DNA from: Gadus chalcogrammus
Taxonomy: Eukaryota; Chordata; Actinopteri; Gadiformes; Gadidae
Length of the DNA stretch: 64,000 nt
Reading direction: 5' to 3'
Assembly: GCF_026213295.1 (NCBI RefSeq)
Contig: NC_079412.1
Coordinates: 3,923,813 to 3,987,812, forward strand
Below the pieces are notes generated by a model. That model saw only the letters and a list, made by a program, of their open reading frames with translations. It did no database searches and was not told where the DNA came from. A program made the position numbers and the translations under genes. Positions 33,061-44,166 of the stretch are shown here, in pieces; the first letter of the stretch is position 1; every line of letters starts with the position of its first letter.

Positions 33061-34430
33061 CCCTTTTTATGTAGTAAATTTAATGCTTAAACATATCTCC
33101 TTGTGGAGAAACATTGGAGGAATACAAAGAACATGTGTCCCTTTAGACCCCATGATGTATGAACACTCGGCGCGTGATAGCATGTGCACAACTTCAAGCT
33201 TCTTGTGTTGCCCCTCGGGCAAAATAAGGGAAACTCTGGAACGTTTATCAAAAGATCTTTTGTTATCAGGAGAGTAAAACAGGGAAATCGGCAGAGAAAG
33301 CTCAGTCGGTCTTCTTGGTTCTTCTGCTGCTGGTGTGGTGTCGTGTGCTATGCTCTGCCCTGCTCTTCTGCTTCCAAAAAACTGCGGCCTTCATAGCAAA
33401 ACACCGTAGCGCTCGGTTCAGACTCTATTCTTTTTCTTTTTAGTTTAGATTTAGAAATCCAACCTCAAGTGTTTCGCCTGGGAGAACGTTGGTGACTCAG
33501 TTTTAGAAACCCAACCCTGGGCCCCACCCGGGAGAGCGTTGGTACTTAGAGATCCAACCTCAAGGGCCTCTTGGGAGAACGTTGGTACCTTTAATAGGAA
33601 TCCTCTTTAGCACTAGCTTAGTCTCAAGCGTGATTAACTCAACAAAGGCAACTCTCGGGGTCGTGCGGTGTACTGGGGCACGAGAGTTGCGTCAACGTTA
33701 AAACCTGGGCTCCACTTGGGAAACGTTGTTAAAAAACCTTAGTTTTAGAAACCCAAACCTCGGGCCCCACCCGGGAGAACGTTTGGTACTTAGACTTAGA
33801 AACCCAACTTCAGGCTCGTTGGTATTTTTAATAGGCCATTCTTCATCTATTTTCTTCTTCTTTTTACTGTCTTTTCTTTTCAAATCTATACTCAGTTGTA
33901 AAAGTGATTGTGTTTATTGGACCTAAGAATAAATCTACCTGACTACATTTGTAGTAGGTAAACTCAATCGTTCGAGTCCTTTTCCCTGTCGACTCCTCGA
34001 CACAGGCAAAGCAGAACGACGCGCTCTCCCAGCTGATCCCCTCACGGTAAGTGGCGCATTGTACAAGCAATGGTTGATTGTGACTGACGTGTATAGGGGG
34101 TGACAAGGCAAAAAGATACATCATCATTTCGTATTAACTATTATTATTTCGAGAGACTTTGGTCCCGCCCAACGGACGGGTCTGAATTCGTATTAGAGTA
34201 ACAGTTGTGAAGGGACTTAACAGAGTGACCTGGGTCGGACCGGATTAAGACTGAGCCGAGCCGGACCGAGCGCCTCCGTGAAACCGACGATTCACGGAAA
34301 CAAGCGGGCTCGACCTAGGTTGGTCCCGGGGAGCGTACGTGCGACACCCAGACTCACGAAACACACCCCTGCGGAGCGGTGTGTGTGTGTCGTACGCGAT
34401 CGTTCCCATAAATCACCGCGAGTGCGGTGC
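33061..34430. repeat. minisatellite-bearing LTR-like region, family unassigned
   Basis: A ~50-bp unit (AGAAACCCAACCTC, GGGCCCCACCCGGGAGA, ACGTTGGTACTTAG) occurs about five times in two clusters (33440-33610, 33690-33835). The clusters are separated by a segment with the inverted pair GGCAACTCTCG and CGAGAGTTGCG. An AATAAA at about 33930 is followed by GTCGACTCCTCGACA. The layout resembles a retroelement LTR with U3 repeats, a polyA signal and a downstream leader (34140-34420, GC-rich). I found no paired LTR, no certain primer site and no protein. This is a hypothesis. Confidence 0.35.
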
Positions 34431-34780
34431 CAACACTCGACAGTGTCTATATAAACTTAGCACAAGAAGTAAGGACATTTGTGATTGGTAGATTATTTCT
34501 CTGTGGTACAATGCTTTTTGGCAATAAAACCTATACTGTTGGAAAGCCTTGTAGAATGTTGGTGTATTTTAGTGTTCACACTTCTAGTCTAGGAACAGTC
34601 CAGTGCCTCTCACACTGATACAAGGTGTAATTTCCTTCATTCCTCCATTTGTTATGTCTCAACAAGGATGAACCAACCTGGTCGTCTGGGACATAGCCAG
34701 GGCCATATACCTTATCAAGGGTGAGAGTGCTTCTGTGCTTCTTGTTATTCACATTTTCTTTAATATAAAACTCGCCCAAC
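34431..34780 (-). other. unassigned segment with a small open frame
   Basis: On the - strand, 34779-34576 is open for 67 codons with a plausible protein composition (VYGPGYVPDDQVGSSLLRHN). It matches nothing I know. A GCAATAAAACCTATACTGTT, GGAAAGCC phrase near 34520-34555 resembles the outer end of the Tc1-like element at 35860-36905. Confidence 0.3.
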
Positions 34781-35613
34781 CAGGCCCGGTTCCAGAACAG
34801 AATGCCTTGGGGTGCATCTGAGATTACAGGGGGTGCACCAGTACTATACTAAAACCAGCTCCCCAGCTTCAGTTCAGACTTCGCTTTTTTACACACAGGC
34901 CTTTCTACCATAGACAAGCACTTCTGCGTAGTTCTACTGACATGTTGGGACAACAATCATTTGCTGTGCTTAAAAGATGGTATCATATTATGTATTGTGA
35001 TGTGGAGAAAATTTCAGCTGCAACATTAGCTTATTGATATCTTAGATAGCTTTGAATATGAGATAGGTTTTTGATATGTGTGATGTGTGAGGTGTAAAAA
35101 AGAACCGAATTCTCAAAAAAAAACATGTGACTGCAATTCAAATATAACGTTTATTTTTTATAGATTGTGGCAGGATATTTCGAGTGTGTTATTGCTTTAT
35201 ACAACAGTTATACTAGTAAAATGTACTGTTAATAATAATGATTGACAATAGATTGTGATTTGTTTAATTATTTAATCATATAAACGAATGAAATTGCTTC
35301 CAGCAACAAAAATAGATCCCCGTTCCCCACTGAGCGTACTGTTGCCAAGCAACATATAAACAAAACACCATACATAAATGCGGAGTGATTTTGTCAGTTT
35401 GGTGAACAGTCAGAGTGATGTTGGACGCTCATGTCTCAACGGTATTCAATGGATACTGTCAAAAGTTTAATTACAATTTGTTTTGTGAGCAAGTATTTTA
35501 TTATTTGTATCATATTTATACTTTTTTTTTTTTTTTTTTTTTTTAATTGAGGGTGCAAACAATTTTTTTGGGGGTGCAATGCATGCTTATGCACCCCCGT
35601 AGAACCGGGCCTG
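34781..35613. mobile_element. hAT-type non-autonomous element, TSD CGCCCAAC
   Basis: Perfect 12-bp ends CAGGCCCGGTTC and GAACCGGGCCTG are flanked by CGCCCAAC on both sides (34773-34780, 35614-35621). The 833-bp interior is AT-rich, with GGGGGTGCA words near both ends and a T-run at 35522-35544. No transposase was found. The CAGG start and 8-bp duplication are classic hAT. Confidence 0.93.
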
Positions 35614-35621
35614 CGCCCAAC

Positions 35622-35859
35622 CCTTTGGGTCGGTGAGAAGAGGGATTGACAGCCAAGGAACACGTCTCGGAACTGCTCCTCAACCGCGTCCACTATAGAT
35701 TATTCAAGTCTGTATCTCGCTGTATTACATCCTGGAATAAACCATCTATTCAACCCTCTTATCCAACCTGTCAAGTTGCTCTGATTTATACTTCAAGAAT
35801 TACTACTACGACGGAAAATACACAATGCAGAGTCTATACGAACAGTTGAGAAATAAGCT
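35622..35859. other. short flank, no gene recognised
   Basis: The sequence continues the pre-insertion flank of the hAT element. On the - strand a frame reads EEQFRDVFLGCQSLFSPTQR up to the target duplication. It has no recognised family. Confidence 0.3.
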
Positions 35860-36905
35860 GAAAACTAAGAGCCTGTTTAGTTCCCTTTCAAATGGTGCCC
35901 CATTTGTTAGGAACATGCATTTGTGGGATGAGCAGCAGCACTGAGTATGTGGGTTGCGCCCATGAAAAATTTGCCAAATCTTTTCTGCCATTGCCAAACA
36001 GGTTATTTTGCTGTTGCTATTGACACTTGTTTTGAGTTTCTGATATCCAAAAGTGCTGCCAATCAGGTGCCTGATTGGCACCTGATTGTGCAACTTCAAG
36101 CTGGTGTTCCGCAAAACCAAGTTGCGGCATTATTTGGAGTGAGCCCTGGTACCCTCTTCAAACTGAAGGCAAAGTTCCATATAACGGGGGATGTCAAAAA
36201 CAGGCCGCGAAGTGGGTGTCCCAAGAAGACGACACCCCAAGAAGACCGTTTCATCACCCTGTCAGCACTTAGTTGCCATAGGCTGTCTTCTACAGATTTA
36301 AAGTCAAGGTTTGCAGGACGATATGGACAAGTTATGGACTGGAAAAACTGAAATAGGAACTAGTCACCTTTAGAGTGAAGCATTAAAAGTCACACTGCAG
36401 TAATGTGGGAGTGGAGCGGATGGAATGGCCTGCTAGTAGTCCTGACCTCAACCCCATTGAAAACTTGTGGGATCAGCTTGGGCTGATGCCAGAGTGACCA
36501 ACACAACCACGTTGGCTGACTTGTGACAAATGCTGGTTGAAGAATGGAATGCCATCCCACAGCAGTGTGTGACCAGGCTGGTGACCAGCATGAGGAGGAG
36601 TTGCCAGGCTGTTGTGGCTGTCTATGGTTCTTCCACACGCTACTGAGGCTCCTGTTTGTGAATTGAATATTTTTTTTAATTGCCAATATGTCTTTTTTCT
36701 TCAAACTTCAATCATCCTTTCCACCAAACACAAAACAAGTCAATGGCAGAATAAGCAGTTTGGCATTGGCAGAGAAGATTCGGCACATTTTTCATGGGTG
36801 CAACCCACATACTCAGCTCTGCTGCTCATCCCACAAGTGCATGTTCCTTACAAATGGGGCACCATTTGAAAGGGAGCTTTTCAGGCTTTCCAACGGTATA
36901 AGATT
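35860..36905 (+). mobile_element. Tc1/mariner-like transposon, internally deleted
   Basis: Inverted ends of about 130 bases share AGCCTG, CCCTTTCAAATGGTGCCCCA and GGGATGAGCAGCAG. The left outer end is diverged. The interior carries the two ends of a Tc1-type transposase. A central part holding most of the DDE domain is missing near 36350-36400. Confidence 0.8.
36060..36645 (+). pseudogene. Tc1-like transposase remnant
   Basis: The first part encodes a helix-turn-helix region (HLIVQLQAGVPQNQVAALFG, NRPRSGCPKKTTPQEDRFI) as in the paired-like domain of Tc1 transposases. After a deletion the frame resumes at MEWPASSPDLNPIENLWDQL, the hallmark around the second/third catalytic acid (SPDLNPIE). 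Later text matches the usual tail, in shifted frames. The DDE core is largely lost, so it is inactive. Confidence 0.85.
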
Positions 36906-38050
36906 GATGGCCAAAAAGCATTGTTACCACAGAGAAATAATCAACCAAACACAAATTTCCTTACTTTTTGTGCTAAGTTTATATATATATTTTTTTATTA
37001 TTATTATTTCTATCTATACACAAAGCAATTTACTTAACAAGAAAGGAAACATTATAAACATAAAGCTCATATCAGTATAAGAAAACAATGGTGGAATTAA
37101 GAATTGTCCCATAGACTGAACAGAGGTCTGATCATGATCATGATCATGCTCGGTGTTGCTGAGAGGGCAACAAGCAAGGAACATGATGTTTGATTCAACG
37201 CAGGCGCTGATTTGATCCCTGATCCCAAACTGGCAACCGCGATGATGACGATACGGTACATGACGAAGCTAAACGAAGCTCGCTACCTTTGTCCGACATC
37301 GCTTCTCTCCCGCTCGCTCCCCCAGGGCCGGTTCTAGCCCTTTGGTAGCCCTAGGCGAGATTGAGTTTTGCGCCCCCCTGTTCCCATAGCGAGCGGAGCT
37401 TTGCCCTGTTAATTAACAATACTATACTAAACAACACTGAAGACACATGTTAACTGATTTACCTTTACTTTGCTTAGCAGCTTTTTCACCCACTTATAGC
37501 TCTGCTATACTACGTTGCAATTGAACGACGTATGATGCATGGACAACAAACAGAAACGTTTTTAGAACATTATTTTTTTATTATTTTAAATAACTTATAT
37601 ACATATATAAAAAAACATAAACAATCTCCATACATACATTTATGATGCTCAAGAATATTTTACATGAAATTAACTATTAAGAAATAAGCAAAATCGATCA
37701 AGTCTAATAAATGCACATACAAAAATGCTACAAAGATTGTTCAAGGATATTTAACAAATTATGACTGGCTGAACTCCATAAACTGTGCAAAATATCTTAA
37801 GCACACTCTATGGAAAATTGTATGTGTGGCAGTTTATGACCCATAAACTGGATTAACTATACACTCAAACTACAAACGAAAGTGCTGTAAGTACCACTAC
37901 AAAATTAAAATAAAGACATTCTTTGCCTATCTCAAATTATAGCTGAACAATTGTAGCTGGCATTTCTATTCACCAAATTGATGCAGCATTAGTATTACAC
38001 TCGTTTAGGTGACTTGAGGGTATGGAGGGTGCGGAGTAGATACGCAGGCA
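36906..38050. other. no gene seen; AT-rich intergenic DNA
   Basis: It contains a TGATCATGATCATGATCATG run at 37133 and, at 37323, CAGGGCCGGTTCTAGCCC, which looks like the left end of a hAT-type element with no right end found. The rest is AT-rich and apparently unique. Confidence 0.4.
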
Positions 38051-38160
38051 GTTCGCTCCTATGACTGAACTTTTAGTTTACCTTTTAAACCTCTCTTTTT
38101 CAAGTATTTTTGTTTTCAAACGTCTAGTGTTAGTGTGTTAACCATTATTAAACCACAGCA

Positions 38161-38886
38161 ATGTCTAAAGTAAAGGGCAAGCAGGCTAAATAGGCCTCTT
38201 CATCGTTTGCTAGCGTTACATTAGCAGAACTTAGCTCTTTATTGGATGAGCAGAGGAAAGCAATATCTGCAGACTTTAGGTAATCTTTCGAGGCTTTGAC
38301 AACGACACTGGAGGGCTTGCACTCGACTGTTACAGAACATAGGCAGCGGATCAGCTCTTTGGAAGACCACTCTAATGAGGTGGACCTTCGGCTTCAACAA
38401 CTAGAAACCGCATGTTCTACCCTTCAACAAGACAACGTGCTGCTGAAAGCGAAGGTAGCCGACCTGGAGGAGCGCAGCAGGCGCCAAAACATTAGAATTA
38501 TCGGCCTACCTGAATCACTTGAAGGGCCACGACCAACCACGTTCTTTTCCAAACTACTTGTTGATGTCTTTGGTACGGAGGTCCTCCCTTCACTACCTAA
38601 GCTCAATCGTGCCCATCGGAGCCTTGCACCCAAGCCTGCTACAGGAGATAAGCCACGGCCTGTCATCCTACACCTCCACCGCTTCCAAGTTAAGGACCTG
38701 CTCATTCGCAAGGCTTGCAGACGAGGTGATTTGTTCTACCAGGAGCACAAGATCCGACTCTACGAAGACTACAGCAGTGAAGTTTTGAAGCAAAGAGCAG
38801 AGTACAAAAGCTCCATGGCGGAATTTTACAAGCACGGATACAAAAAAAGCACAAAACTGACAAGTTTGTACAGAGCTCGAACGTAA
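38161..38886 (+). pseudogene. L1 ORF1 protein with two premature stops
   Basis: From ATG 38161 the frame has TAG at 38191 and TAA at 38281, then 196 open codons. There is a coiled coil (EDHSNEVDLRLQQLETACST) followed by the RNA-binding part (ERSRRQNIRIIGLPESLEG, PRPVILHLHRFQVKDLLIRK, EHKIRLYEDYSSEVLKQR). It is typical of L1 ORF1p. Confidence 0.85.
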
Positions 38887-39798
38887 GCCAGTGAACACAT
38901 ATTCAACCCTATGCAAAACTAACGTTATCGTTGATGCCTTTTATTTGTGCTTGAAGGGGGGCGGGAATAATTTGGTGTTGGCAAATGTGCATGGCCCAAA
39001 ATGGGATAATGAGAACTTTTTTAAGAAGTAATTTTTCTCTCTTCCTGACCTGAACTCTCCAGCTTATCCTTGGTGGTGACTTCAAACTGCTGTCTTTGCT
39101 TGATCGCTCATCTAACAGGACTTATGCTCCATCTAAATCATCCAAAGCAATCCAGCTTTTCATGGAACAGTATGCCGTCTCAGATGCCTGGCGCTTTTTT
39201 AATCCTAGCACAAAGCAGTTCTCATTCCTCTCTCCTGTTCATGGCACGTTCTCACGAATAGACTTCTTTCTTATTATTATTAATAATCTCCTCTGTCACG
39301 TCATTTTCTTACAATCCAACTGTAATTTCCCGCTCTCCCTGGTGCTTTCATTTGTTGTTACTTGCTGACACCAACTTTAATAGCACAATTAACAGTCATA
39401 TTGATCTTTTCATATCTACCAATGTTAATCAGGATGTAATGGCAGCAGCCATATGGGAGTTATGTAAAGCTTACTTAAGAGGAGAAATAATATCTTATTC
39501 TGCCTATCAGAGAAAGCTTGTTATGGCAAAGAAAGTCTCTCCCTCCAAAGATATAGCAGAGCTGCAGTCAAAGTGTGTAGACACACCAGATGCTGATCTT
39601 TTCAAAGAATTACTCACAAAGAAGCCAGATTATGACATTCTGGTCTCCAATGAAACAGCAGATTCCCTGCTAAAAACACCTCATAATTTCTATGAGTTTG
39701 GAGATAAACCAAGTAAATTACTTGGTCACCAAATTTGCCAGTCCTACTCATCAATGCACATTGCCCAGATTACCCAGATATTGGAAAAACCATTAACC

Positions 39799-40001
39799 TG
39801 TAGGAGATCGCAATGAAATGGAGACGGAGACTTGATTGCCGGTGAAAAACACGAGAAGGATTTATTTCCCAAAACACAGAACCCGCACAGCCAGAGGTGC
39901 GTTCCTTAAGACCTGCGTTGTAACACCAGGTGGGTGCCACGCCCCCTTCCCTTAAAGGGGGCACGCACCATACAACACACAGTGAATACGATACCGCTAC
40001 A
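39799..40001 (-). repeat. gypsy 3' LTR
   Basis: This 203-bp LTR has TG..CA ends. On the - strand it follows the G-run CTGGGGGGGCGTC (40002-40014), which probably serves as the polypurine tract. It contains CCCTTTAAGGGAAGGGGGCG and a GGATTTATTTCCC segment. Confidence 0.95.
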
Positions 40002-40033
40002 GACGCCCCCCCAGAATTCACACTCCCGAACAG

Positions 40034-43000
40034 TCAAGGCCAACGGGAAGGAGCCCTGAGCACCCGCCCGAAACGACTCAGCGGAACCGGTGCGGGGGCC
40101 GAGGGGGCCACAGCAGGCAGTGCAGGAGTCATGAGGCGGTGTGGCTTGGAAACCGGAGGACGACCCCGCCGCGGGGGCAGAGCCAACCCCACGGGCTGGT
40201 CCAGATCCAGGTGGGCTGGCTTGAGGCGATCGACCGAAATGTAGTCAGGCCTGCCCCCGATGTCTACCAAGAAGGCCTTGTCACCGGCCTCCAGGACGCG
40301 AAAGGGACCGTCGTAGGGAGGACGGAAAGGGCCCCGATGGGCATCATGGCGGATGAACACATACCCCGCCGTCCGCAGGCTGGGCGGCACACAAGCCTTC
40401 GGGAGGCCGTGCTGCGAGGTGGGCACCGGCGTGAAACCCCGGACCCTGTCCTGGAGCGAGGTCCGCTCCTGGGCTGCCGACCAGGGAGCAGTGGCGGTGG
40501 GGATGAAATCCCCAGGAACCCGTAGTGGCTGTCCGTAAACCAGCTCGGCCGACGAAGCCCGCAGGTCCTCCTTAGGGGCAGTCCGGAGGCCCAACATGAC
40601 CCAGGGGAGCCTATCGACCCCACCGTCATCCGTAAGGCTGGCCCGGAGTGCAGCTTTCAAGGAGCGATGAAACCGCTCACACAACCCATTAGCCTGTGGG
40701 TGATAAGCGGTTGTTCGATGGAGCCGCACACCCAGGCCCCCGGCGACCGCATTCCACAGCTCGGAAGTGAACTGAGGTCCCCTGTCAGAGGAGACATCAG
40801 AAGGGGGGCCAAATCGGGCGACCCAGGTGCCTATGAACGCCCGGGCCACGTCAGAGGTCGTAGTGGATGCCAGCGGGACAGCCTCCGGCCAGCGGGTGGT
40901 CCTGTCCACCATCGTTAGGAGGTAGCTGAACCCTTGAGAGGGCGGCAGGGGCCCCACCAGGTCCACATGCACGTGGTCGAACCGCCGCTCCGGCACTGAA
41001 AAATGCGCCAGCGGAGCAGTCACATGCCGATGCACCTTGGCTCGCTGGCAAACCACACAGGCCCGAGCCCAGTCCCGAATGTCCTTCTTAAGGCCATGCC
41101 AGACAAACTTCCCGGCCACCAGCTGCTGTGATGTCCTCCGCCCAGGATGGGCAAGGCCGTGCACGGCATCGAAAACCTGACGCCTCCAACTGCCGGGCAC
41201 GACCGGCCTTGGCTGTCCAGTGGAGACGTCACACAGGAGCGTGGCACCGACGTTGTCGTACTTGATGTCCTCCAACCTGAGTCCCGTGACAGCTGTCCTC
41301 AGAGCCTGGACCTCCGGGTCGGAGGCCTGATCACCTGCCATGCTGGTGTAGTCGATTCCCAGGTGGACAGCTCCTGCGATGGCCCGGGAGAGGCAATCAG
41401 CCACGTGATTGTCCTTACCCGCCACATGGCGGATGTCCGTGGTAAACTCGGAGATGTAGGCCAGCTGGCGCTGCTGACGGGCAGACCACGGCTCCGAAAC
41501 CTTCGCCATCGCGAACGTCAATGGCTTGTGGTCCACGAAAACGGAGAATGGCCGAGCCTCCAACAGGAAACGGAAATGCCTAATGGCGAGGTAAAGGCCG
41601 AGGAGCTCTCTATCGAAGGTGCTATATTTCCGTTCGCAGGGGCGGAGCTGCCGGCTGAAGAATGCCAGCGGCTGCCAGACGCCGTTCACCAACTGCTCAT
41701 GCACGGCACCAACAGCATAGTCCGAAGTGTCGGTGGTCAGGGCAATCAGCGCCGCAGGCAAAGGATGCGCCAGCATAGTCGCCTCGGCCATTGCCCGTTT
41801 AGTGTCCCCAAAGGCCGCCTCTCTCTCAGCGGTCCAGTCAATAATATGCTTCGTTGTCTTACCCTTGAGTGCCTCATACAGGGGCCGCATGAGCCGGGCC
41901 GCACGGGGAACAAAACGGTGGTAAAAGTTCACCATCCCCAAAAACTCCTGCAGGGCCCGAACTGTAAGAGGGCGCTGGAAGTCCGCCACTGCAGCCACCT
42001 TCGAGGGCAGGGGAACAGCTCCCTCCTTGGTGATGCGGTGGCCCAGGAAGTCAATGGCGATCCGGCCGAATTGGCACTTGGCTGGATTGACAATCAGGCC
42101 ATGCTGGCTGAGCCGCTCGAAGAGTGTTCGCAGATGCTTCATGTGCTCGGCCGTGGAGGCGCTGGCGATCAGAATGTCATCCAGGTAAACGAACAGGAAT
42201 GGCAGGTCCCGCAGCACGGTGTCCATCAGGCGCTGAAAGGCCTGGGCTGCGTTCTTCAGGCCGAACGGCATCCGTAAAAACTCAAATAGTCCAAACGGAG
42301 TGATCACCGCCGTCTTCGGGACGTCCTGCGGCTGGACGGGCACCTGGTGATAGCCCCGAACGAGGTCCACCTTGGAGAACACTACCGCACCGGCCAGGCG
42401 GGCAGAAAAGTCCTGGATGTGGGGAATCGGATAGCGGTCGGGCACCGTAATGTCATTGAGCCGGCGGTAATCCCCACATGGACGCCACCCACCACCAGGC
42501 TTCGAGACGATGTGGAGCGGGGAAGCCCAGGGGCTGTCCGATCGCCGGACAATTCCAAGACGCTCCAGGGTGTCAAACTCAGACCTAGCAACGGCGAGCT
42601 TAGCAGAGTCGAGGCGCCGGGCCCTGGCGTAGACCGGCGGGCCAGTGGTCGCGATGTGATGCTCCACTCCGTGCTTGGTGGCGGCAGCTGAGAACGTGGG
42701 CTCCGTAAGCTCCGGGAATTCCGCGAGGAGGGGGGAAAACACATCGGAGGGTGAGAGTGCGCCCGACAGCTTCGTCGTGCCCGAGCCACTGAGCTCACAT
42801 GTCAGGGAGCTAAAAGTCTCAGCACTTATCAAGCGCCGGTTCATCACATCCACCAAAAGGCCATTGGCGCAGAGGAAATCGGCGCCGAGGAGGGGTGTGG
42901 ACACCTCCGCGCCGACAAAATCCCAGCCGAAACGCTGACCCCCGAAACATAAATTAACAGTCCTAGTCCCAAAGGTGCGGATGGGGCTGCCGTTGGCGGC

Positions 43001-43213
43001 CTCCAGGGCGGGGCCGTGGCCGCCCCCTATTCTGTCAATGCGTGACGCGGGCAGAACGCTCACCTGGGCCCCCGTGTCACACAGGAACCGTCGCCCAGAG
43101 CCTGTATCTGTGATGAATAACAGACCCCCAGAACGGCCGACACACACGGCAGCTAGCGAGTGCCGGCCCGTGCATTTCCCGATGCCACGAAACTGCACGG
43201 GGGGCGGCACCTC
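40034..43213 (-). CDS. gypsy Pol polyprotein (protease, RT, RNase H, integrase)
   Basis: The frame is open from just after a TAG at 43216-43214 to 40034, about 1060 codons with no stops. Domain order: protease with [15 protein letters not shown] with [33 protein letters not shown] and catalytic [11 protein letters not shown]; RNase H with [13 protein letters not shown] and [15 protein letters not shown]. Integrase follows, with an HHCC finger ([24 protein letters not shown]) and a D-D-E core at [22 protein letters not shown] and [10 protein letters not shown]. No ATG is needed: the frame overlaps gag by ~60 nt in the -1 frame, so Pol is probably made as a Gag-Pol fusion by frameshifting. Its mobility seems possible. 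Confidence 0.93.
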   Translation of the reverse strand, partial: EVPPPVQFRGIGKCTGRHSLAAVCVGRSGGLLFITDTGSGRRFLCDTGAQVSVLPASRIDRIGGGHGPALEAANGSPIRTFGTRTVNLCFGGQRFGWDFVGAEVSTPLLGADFLCANGLLVDVMNRRLISAETFSSLTCELSGSGTTKLSGALSPSDVFSPLLAEFPELTEPTFSAAATKHGVEHHIATTGPPVYARARRLDSAKLAVARSEFDTLERLGIVRRSDSPWASPLHIVSKPGGGWRPCGDYRRLNDITVPDRYPIPHIQDFSARLAGAVVFSKVDLVRGYHQVPVQPQDVPKTAVITPFGLFEFLRMPFGLKNAAQAFQRLMDTVLRDLPFLFVYLDDILIASASTAEHMKHLRTLFERLSQHGLIVNPAKCQFGRIAIDFLGHRITKEGAVPLPSKVAAVADFQRPLTVRALQEFLGMVNFYHRFVPRAARLMRPLYEALKGKTTKHIIDWTAEREAAFGDTKRAMAEATMLAHPLPAALIALTTDTSDYAVGAVHEQLVNGVWQPLAFFSRQLRPCERKYSTFDRELLGLYLAIRHFRFLLEARPFSVFVDHKPLTFAMAKVSEPWSARQQRQLAYISEFTTDIRHVAGKDNHVADCLSRAIAGAVHLGIDYTSMAGDQASDPEVQALRTAVTGLRLEDIKYDNVGATLLCDVSTGQPRPVVPGSWRRQVFDAVHGLAHPGRRTSQQLVAGKFVWHGLKKDIRDWARACVVCQRAKVHRHVTAPLAHFSVPERRFDHVHVDLVGPLPPSQGFSYLLTMVDRTTRWPEAVPLASTTTSDVARAFIGTWVARFGPPSDVSSDRGPQFTSELWNAVAGGLGVRLHRTTAYHPQANGLCERFHRSLKAALRASLTDDGGVDRLPWVMLGLRTAPKEDLRASSAELVYGQPLRVPGDFIPTATAPWSAAQERTSLQDRVRGFTPVPTSQHGLPKACVPPSLRTAGYVFIRHDAHRGPFRPPYDGPFRVLEAGDKAFLVDIGGRPDYISVDRLKPAHLDLDQPVGLALPPRRGRPPVSKPHRLMTPALPAVAPSAPAPVPLSRFGRVLRAPSRWP

Positions 43214-43917
43214 CTAGCTTTGGGTCCATACAGGGCGTGGAAATAGCACAGGCCTGCAGACTGCTGTGGCTGTCGTCGTGTTGCCGCAGCCACAGCGATG
43301 GTGTCCGTCATCTCCAGGTCGCCAGTGGTGTGAGCCAATACGGCCGTGCAGCGCTCGCGCCCGGCGGCGAAAAAACGATCCGCCTCCCTAGCCAGAGCCC
43401 GAAAGTCCGTGGTGTCGCTGTTGGCTAGAGCTGCCCTAACACGCACTGGCAGCTGCTGCATAAATAAAGCCCGAAACAAAAAACAAGGCCTATTACTCCC
43501 CAGGAGATTGAGCATGTGATCCATGAGCTCCGATGGTTTGGAGTCCCCGAGGCCATTCAATGCCAGAAGCTGCTCGCCCCGTTCAGCCTCCGACAAACAG
43601 AACGTCTCCATCAGGAACCCCTTTAGCAATGCATACTTCCCACGGGCCGGGGGGTCCTCGAGAATATACATCGCTCTGGCCGCCGTCGAGCCACCAAGCG
43701 CGGAGACTACATAATAAAACTTGGTTTCATCCGCAGTAATCCCCTTCAGCGCGAATTGCGCCTCCGCTTGCGCGAACCAGACCCGCGGCTGCCGTTCCCA
43801 AAACTCCGGGAGCTTCAGGGAGACTGCCATCACCGGAGCAGCAGCCACGGAACCTTCCGCCGAATCGAACTCCATAGCCCAATCTCCGATCTGCGCGTCC
43901 TCGCTCTTCCAGCGCAT
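43153..43917 (-). CDS. gypsy Gag protein with Cys-His motif
   Basis: The 254-codon frame starts 46 bases after the 5' LTR; an internal ATG at codon 16 is an alternative start. The capsid-like body has [39 protein letters not shown] and [20 protein letters not shown]. The C-terminus has [18 protein letters not shown], a C-x2-H...C-x3-C pattern known from CsRn1-like gag rather than the standard CCHC knuckle. It ends at 43153, overlapping pol. It would form the virus-like particle. Confidence 0.9.
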   Translation of the reverse strand: MRWKSEDAQIGDWAMEFDSAEGSVAAAPVMAVSLKLPEFWERQPRVWFAQAEAQFALKGITADETKFYYVVSALGGSTAARAMYILEDPPARGKYALLKGFLMETFCLSEAERGEQLLALNGLGDSKPSELMDHMLNLLGSNRPCFLFRALFMQQLPVRVRAALANSDTTDFRALAREADRFFAAGRERCTAVLAHTTGDLEMTDTIAVAAATRRQPQQSAGLCYFHALYGPKARRCRPPCSFVASGNARAGTR

Positions 43918-43947
43918 AGAACAGTAATCCGGTAAAACGTCCGGAAA

Positions 43948-43963
43948 CTGTCAGGGTCACCAA
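43948..43963 (-). other. gypsy primer-binding site, tRNA-Trp-like
   Basis: Directly after the 5' LTR (..CCTACA) the - strand reads TTGGTGACCCTGACAG. This is close to the complement of a tRNA-Trp 3' end (TGGTGACCCCGACGTG as I recall it). Confidence 0.6.
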
Positions 43964-44166
43964 TGTAGGAGATCGCAATGAAATGGAGACGGAGACTTGA
44001 TTGCCGGTGAAAAACACGAGAAGGATTTATTTCCCAAAACACAGAACCCGCACAGCCAGAGGTGCGTTCCTTAAGACCTGCGTTGTAACACCAGGTGGGT
44101 GCCACGCCCCCTTCCCTTAAAGGGGGCACGCACCATACAACACACAGTGAATACGATACCGCTACA
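43964..44166 (-). repeat. gypsy 5' LTR
   Basis: Same 203-bp sequence as the copy at 39799-40001, with no difference seen in a side-by-side reading. In - strand orientation it is the 5' LTR and so would carry the promoter. Confidence 0.95.

Larger units (their letters stand above)
39799..44166 (-). mobile_element. structurally complete Ty3/gypsy retrotransposon with identical LTRs, TSD AACC
   Basis: The 4368-bp element has two 203-bp LTRs (39799-40001 and 43964-44166) that appear identical base for base. They begin TGTAG and end CTACA. AACC flanks both sides (39795-39798, 44167-44170). The - strand holds a primer site, gag, and a full-length pol with protease, RT, RNase H and integrase. The small size, 4-bp duplication, tRNA-Trp-like primer site and Cys-His gag motif suggest the CsRn1-type group (inference). 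Identical LTRs imply a recent insertion into an older L1. Confidence 0.95.

Noticed and set aside
41147..42277. 376-codon open frame on the + strand inside the gypsy pol
   Set aside because: Opposite-strand shadow of the intact pol frame in GC-rich sequence.
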